Below are positions 60,735 to 64,000 of a DNA stretch of 64,000 nucleotides, in pieces. The stretch lies in contig NC_079889.1 of the NCBI RefSeq assembly GCF_029227915.1, positions 2,418,001 to 2,482,000 of the forward strand. Direction: 5' to 3'. Each line of letters begins with the position of its first letter. The first letter of the stretch is position 1. The stretch is from Hydractinia symbiolongicarpus (taxonomy: Eukaryota; Cnidaria; Hydrozoa; Anthoathecata; Hydractiniidae). Both the position numbers and the translations under genes were made by a program. Below the pieces are notes generated by a model. The model ran no database searches, was not told where the DNA came from, and saw only the letters and a list, made by a program, of their open reading frames with translations.

Positions 60735-61285
60735 TCTGTTGTCGAGTGTAGCAAGCCCTTTCTTTCCTTGTAATACAATGTAGCAAAGCGTAATTTTTCG
60801 TAGCGATGTGTAGCAGTACGTTATTTTCTGTAGCAGGCCGTAGTAGAACGTATTTCTTTGTAGTAGAGCGTAGTAGCCTGTAGTAGCATCTGTAGTAGCC
60901 TGTAGTAGCTTGTAGTAGAGTGTAGTAGCGTGTAGTAGAGCGTAGTAGAATGTATTTCTCTGTAGTAAAGCGTATTTCTCTGTAGTAAAGCGTATTTCTC
61001 TGTAGTAGAGTGAAGTAGCGTGTAGTAGAGCGTAGTAGAATGTATTTCTCTGTAGTAAAGCGTATTTTTCTGTAGTAGAGTGTAGTAGCGTGTAGTAGAG
61101 CGTAGTAGAGCGTATTTCTCTGTAGTAGAGTGTAGTAGCCTGTAGTAGCTTGTAGTAGACTGTTGTAGCCTGTAGTAGAGCGTAGTAGAATGTATTTCTC
61201 TGTAGTAAAGCGTATTTCTCTGTAGCAGAGTGTAGTAGCCTGTAGTAGCTTGTAGTAGAGTGTAGTAGCCTGTTAAGAAGCGCAG
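60735..61285. repeat. TGTAGTAG minisatellite
   Basis: About 550 bp of degenerate 9-10 bp units (TGTAGTAGAG, CGTAGTAGAA, TGTATTTCTC) arranged in larger blocks. For example, the phrase TGTATTTCTCTGTAGTAAAG recurs near 60950, 61040 and 61195. It yields a spurious Leu/Tyr/Thr-rich frame on the minus strand. Confidence 0.92.
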
Positions 61286-61689
61286 GGGCTTACAGCAGTT
61301 AAGCTTCATACAAATAGTTTCAAAAAATATTCTAACTTTTCAGTTAAATTGAACTGGGGAAAACGGTGACTACCATCGCCATGATGGTCTCGCACTATAT
61401 ACAAACGAAAAATTATCTGGACATCTTCCCACAAAACGATTCTTATCAGTACATCAATTGTAGTTGGTAGATAAACAAGCCATGATGGCCGATTCGCCAG
61501 TGGTCATCATAATATCAGAGACAAAGAAACAAATTTAGCAGACACGCCTAAATATTCATTCTCAATTTCACATCTTGTGTTTTACTGCGCTTACCCAACG
61601 AGACATGATCAGTTTGTTTGAGTCTAACAGAATACATCACAAGCAATGTATGTTCCAAATACCAGTAGTGAAGGCGAGTGATCAGTATT

Positions 61690-62070
61690 ACGTAAGAGAT
61701 ACGGTTGTTTCCGTAAATTAGACCCTTGATAAAAATTTAGAAAAAAGCTCCTGTTTCTAGAAGCAATCCATACATCTCAGATTCAGTTGTTTCGGTGGAT
61801 TGGGCCATTGTTAAGCATTCAGGAAAAAACTCCTATTTCTAGAAGCAATCCATATATCACAGATGCGGTTATTTCGGTAAATTGAGCCATTGATAAACAT
61901 TCAGGAAAAAGATCCTGTTTCTAGAAGCAATCCGTACATAATAGAATTACTTGCTTCGGTGAGCTAGGCCATTGATAAAAATTCAGGAAAATGGTCATGT
62001 TTCTAGAAGCAATCTATACATAACAGGTTCAGTTGTTTTGGTGAATTGGGCCTTTCACAACCTTTTAGAT
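61690..62070 (-). repeat. Minisatellite, inverted relative of 53530-53800
   Basis: Four ~80-85 bp units contain TTTCTAGAAGCAATCCATAC and GTTGTTTCGGTGAATTGGGCC. The reverse complement matches the unit at 53530-53800 (ATGTATGGATTGCTTCT preceded by ACCGAAACAACTGAAT). Confidence 0.82.
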
Positions 62071-62089
62071 AATACTTTTTGACATTCAA

Positions 62090-62320
62090 TTTTGGCCGGA
62101 ATATAAAATTTCAGAACAAAAGTTACCGAATTTGGCGCTTGTCTATGATAATATCAGTTAAACGCTCCATGTTTCTCTTGTTTCGTTCAATTTTGACAAT
62201 ATAAAACGAAATTTTAGACCAAAAATCACCGAAGTCGGCACTTGTCTATGCCATTATCAATTAAGCGCTCCATGTTTCTCTCGTTTCGCTTAATTTTGGC
62301 CGGAAAATGAAATGTGTCTA
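62090..62320. repeat. Two-copy ~115-bp tandem repeat
   Basis: Each copy has CGGCACTTGTCTATG-like, ATTATCAATTAAGCGCTCCA and GTTTCTCTCGTTTCGCTTAA segments. The first copy starts near 62095 and the second near 62205, abutting the previous array. Confidence 0.75.
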
Positions 62321-62324
62321 AGGT

Positions 62325-63175
62325 ATTGTCACATATACGAACTCTACTTGTCTTGTTTCGATGAATTAAGACCTGAATACTTTTGTATATGCCGATTATC
62401 TCTTGGTTGAAAGAAACCTTTTTTTGTTTCACAACATTAAAACTTGTTAACGTATACCGGAACAAAGTTTCGGCAAATATGTATCACGCCGTCTTCGCTA
62501 AGGATTAATCTGTTATGCTTTCGAATATAGAAGAATCCGTTTTTTGTCAAACAATTGTTAATATATATTGAACGATTGTAGTTTATAGTTGTAGAGTCTT
62601 GATGAAATCTAGTAGTGTTTGTGTATTTCACAGACTAAAAGCTACTTTCTAAAAATATGCTCATGCACTACGAAAGTCAAAACAATTAGCATCCGTGGCA
62701 TCACAGAATGTTTCACAAGAAGATTGCTACTTCTTTATGAATTGCTTTTTGTTAATATAGGAAGTTTTTTTATGATTACTTCAAAAATAATATGATCAAG
62801 CTTGTGGTCATCCTTTTTAATATATTACATAGGGAATGATATTTTGAGACATTCACTTTTCGCCCATTGTGATTGATTTTAATTTATTTCCACAAATGAA
62901 TATGTATAATACATTGTCACGTATGAGGTGTGCTAGTTTTACGTATATTATACGTCTTGTATTATTCTAAGAAGCAATTAACTACTTGTTAAAAAGGAAA
63001 AATATATATTCTACAAATAGTTGAAATATAGTATAGAGCTAATAGCTTTTCTCTTCTTGATTAAAGTAGAATGAAAAGTCCTTGCAGGCTAAAAGATTTC
63101 GGAACAAATTCAATTTATTTCATTCCCTTTATAGTTCAGAAACATACTTTAATGACTTGACACAAGTTGATAATA
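62325..63175. other. Spacer, no gene seen
   Basis: AT-rich sequence without supported features. Confidence 0.4.
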
Positions 63176-63179
63176 TAAA

Positions 63180-63505
63180 TTGACTAGTCGTTGATTAGTC
63201 GCCCGTCCTTTATATTTACCTGTCGCAGCAAAGTGGATAAAAACATATCGCATTTGATATTCGTGTTTCCGCAACATCATTTTCTAACTCAGCGGGGGGT
63301 CCGCGCAGAGACAGACAGACGACGGCTATTATTATAGAGACTAGTCGTTAGCCCGTGGAAAAATCCACGGGGTCGTCCGTCCTTCAAATTAACCCGTTGC
63401 AACAAAGTGGACAGAAATATATCGCATTTGGTATTGATGCGCATTTTAAAAATTCGTGTTTCCGTTACGGGCAGACAGACGACGGCTATTATTAAAGAGA
63501 TTACA
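63180..63505 (-). repeat. Two minus-strand copies of the AATAGCCGT repeat
   Basis: On the minus strand both start TAATAATAGCCGTCGTCTGT. The copy at ~63500-63337 includes AAATGCGATATATTTCTGTC, CCACTTTG, GGACGGACGACC, the hairpin CCCGTGGA/TCCACGGG and CTAACGACTAGT. The copy at ~63336-63183 also ends in a CTAGTC-type terminus but has lost the hairpin. Orientation is opposite to the copies at 57735-57988. Confidence 0.78.
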
Positions 63506-63725
63506 AACAATAGAACATACTGTGTGAAATGAGTAAGAAGGATAAGAAGGAAAACGAAGGAGGAAAAAGCCCGTTTAAACAAGATTTCGGATACGATACG
63601 AAATCTTAAAAAAATATGTAATCCCGGAAAAGAGCTATGGTAGTTCAAATAATAAATACAGACGATAAGAGCTACATTATTCCGGGTCACTGTCTGAGCC
63701 GGACAGGGAAAAATCGCTTTCACTG

Positions 63726-63877
63726 TCACTTTTTTGTCAAATCATCTTCATTATCTATAGCAGATATGTTTTGATCAATGGCAATAACACCAGCAATTCC
63801 TGACACCCTTCCAACAGTTGCCTTTCCGCGAAGTCCATGCCTTCCTTCAGGATTAACCTTTTCGCCATTGGTAAGCA
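63726..63877 (-). CDS. Terminal exon of an unidentified gene running off the right edge
   Basis: A TTTCAG acceptor just beyond 63877 is followed by 49 codons and TGA at 63728-63726, after 2 nt of a split codon. The peptide includes LTNGEKVNPEGRHGLRGKAT, then VGRVSGIAGVIAIDQN and an acidic end DNEDDLTKK. The NPEGRHGLRGK stretch recalls the NPxGRTGLRGRG motif of the NUDT9/TRPM2 family, but a single short motif does not prove it. Upstream exons would lie beyond 64000. Confidence 0.5.
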
Positions 63878-64000
63878 CTGAAATATAAAAAAATGTCATA
63901 GAAAAGCATTTGAGAAACCATATCTAATCCTAAGTTTTAAAACTGCAAGAGCTGTTGTTAAGATAAGATAAGAGAAGCACACAATAAAGAAGAATCCTGA

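Noticed and set aside
60821-61309. 162-codon Leu/Tyr/Thr-rich frame
   Set aside because: Translation of the TGTAGTAG minisatellite.
63289-63729. 146-codon minus-strand frame
   Set aside because: Its C-terminal half is translation of the dispersed AATAGCCGT repeat and it has no family resemblance.

Overview
The window is AT-rich eukaryotic nuclear DNA. Genes are split by many short GT-AG introns, repeats are abundant, and no bacterial-style operons are present. The best guess is a cnidarian, probably a hydrozoan. This rests on a HEPN(DZIP3-like)/NB-ARC/TPR receptor, a RAG1-N-terminus-like transposon, Penelope-like fragments, and single-copy metazoan genes (SF3A2, VPS18) close to vertebrate proteins in sequence or length. 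The species is inferred, not proven.

Region 1 (1-13510) is a head-to-tail tandem duplication with an offset of about 8822 bp. It carries two NOD-like receptor genes on the minus strand. Copy 1 runs off the left edge with an intact N-terminus. Copy 2 (6318-10109) is complete in extent but has two frame breaks. Each copy later received its own DNA transposon. Copy 1 has a ~3.05 kb element (2192-5241) encoding a decayed protein that resembles the RAG1 N-terminal zinc region and RING finger. Copy 2 has a 2.03 kb element (10211-12242) with remnants of a Mutator-like transposase. The other copy supplies the empty site in each case.

Region 2 (15275-45835) is a compact housekeeping block, all on the minus strand. 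It holds splicing factor SF3A2 (10 exons, 411 aa), an ~15-finger C2H2 zinc-finger protein (5 exons, 849 aa), and VPS18 (26 exons, 972 aa) of the HOPS/CORVET tethering complexes. I rebuilt all three exon by exon, with consistent phase at every junction. Two SF3A2 introns begin inside tandem arrays whose unit copies the native 5' splice site.

Region 3 (45836-64000) is gene-poor and repeat-rich. It contains a palindrome-dense inverted-repeat element (46591-48189), a 3 kb satellite with 78/88/91-bp units and a 1258-bp higher-order period, and Penelope-like fragments (GIY-YIG end, reverse transcriptase). One fragment is followed by a hammerhead-ribozyme-like motif. There are also several minisatellites, one family occurring in opposite orientations 8 kb apart, and a dispersed repeat with a conserved hairpin end. 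Near the right edge are two terminal exons of unidentified minus-strand genes.

The genes do not form one pathway. The closest thing to a special system is the young, duplicating innate-immune receptor locus being hit by DNA transposons, one of which carries a RAG1-like module.
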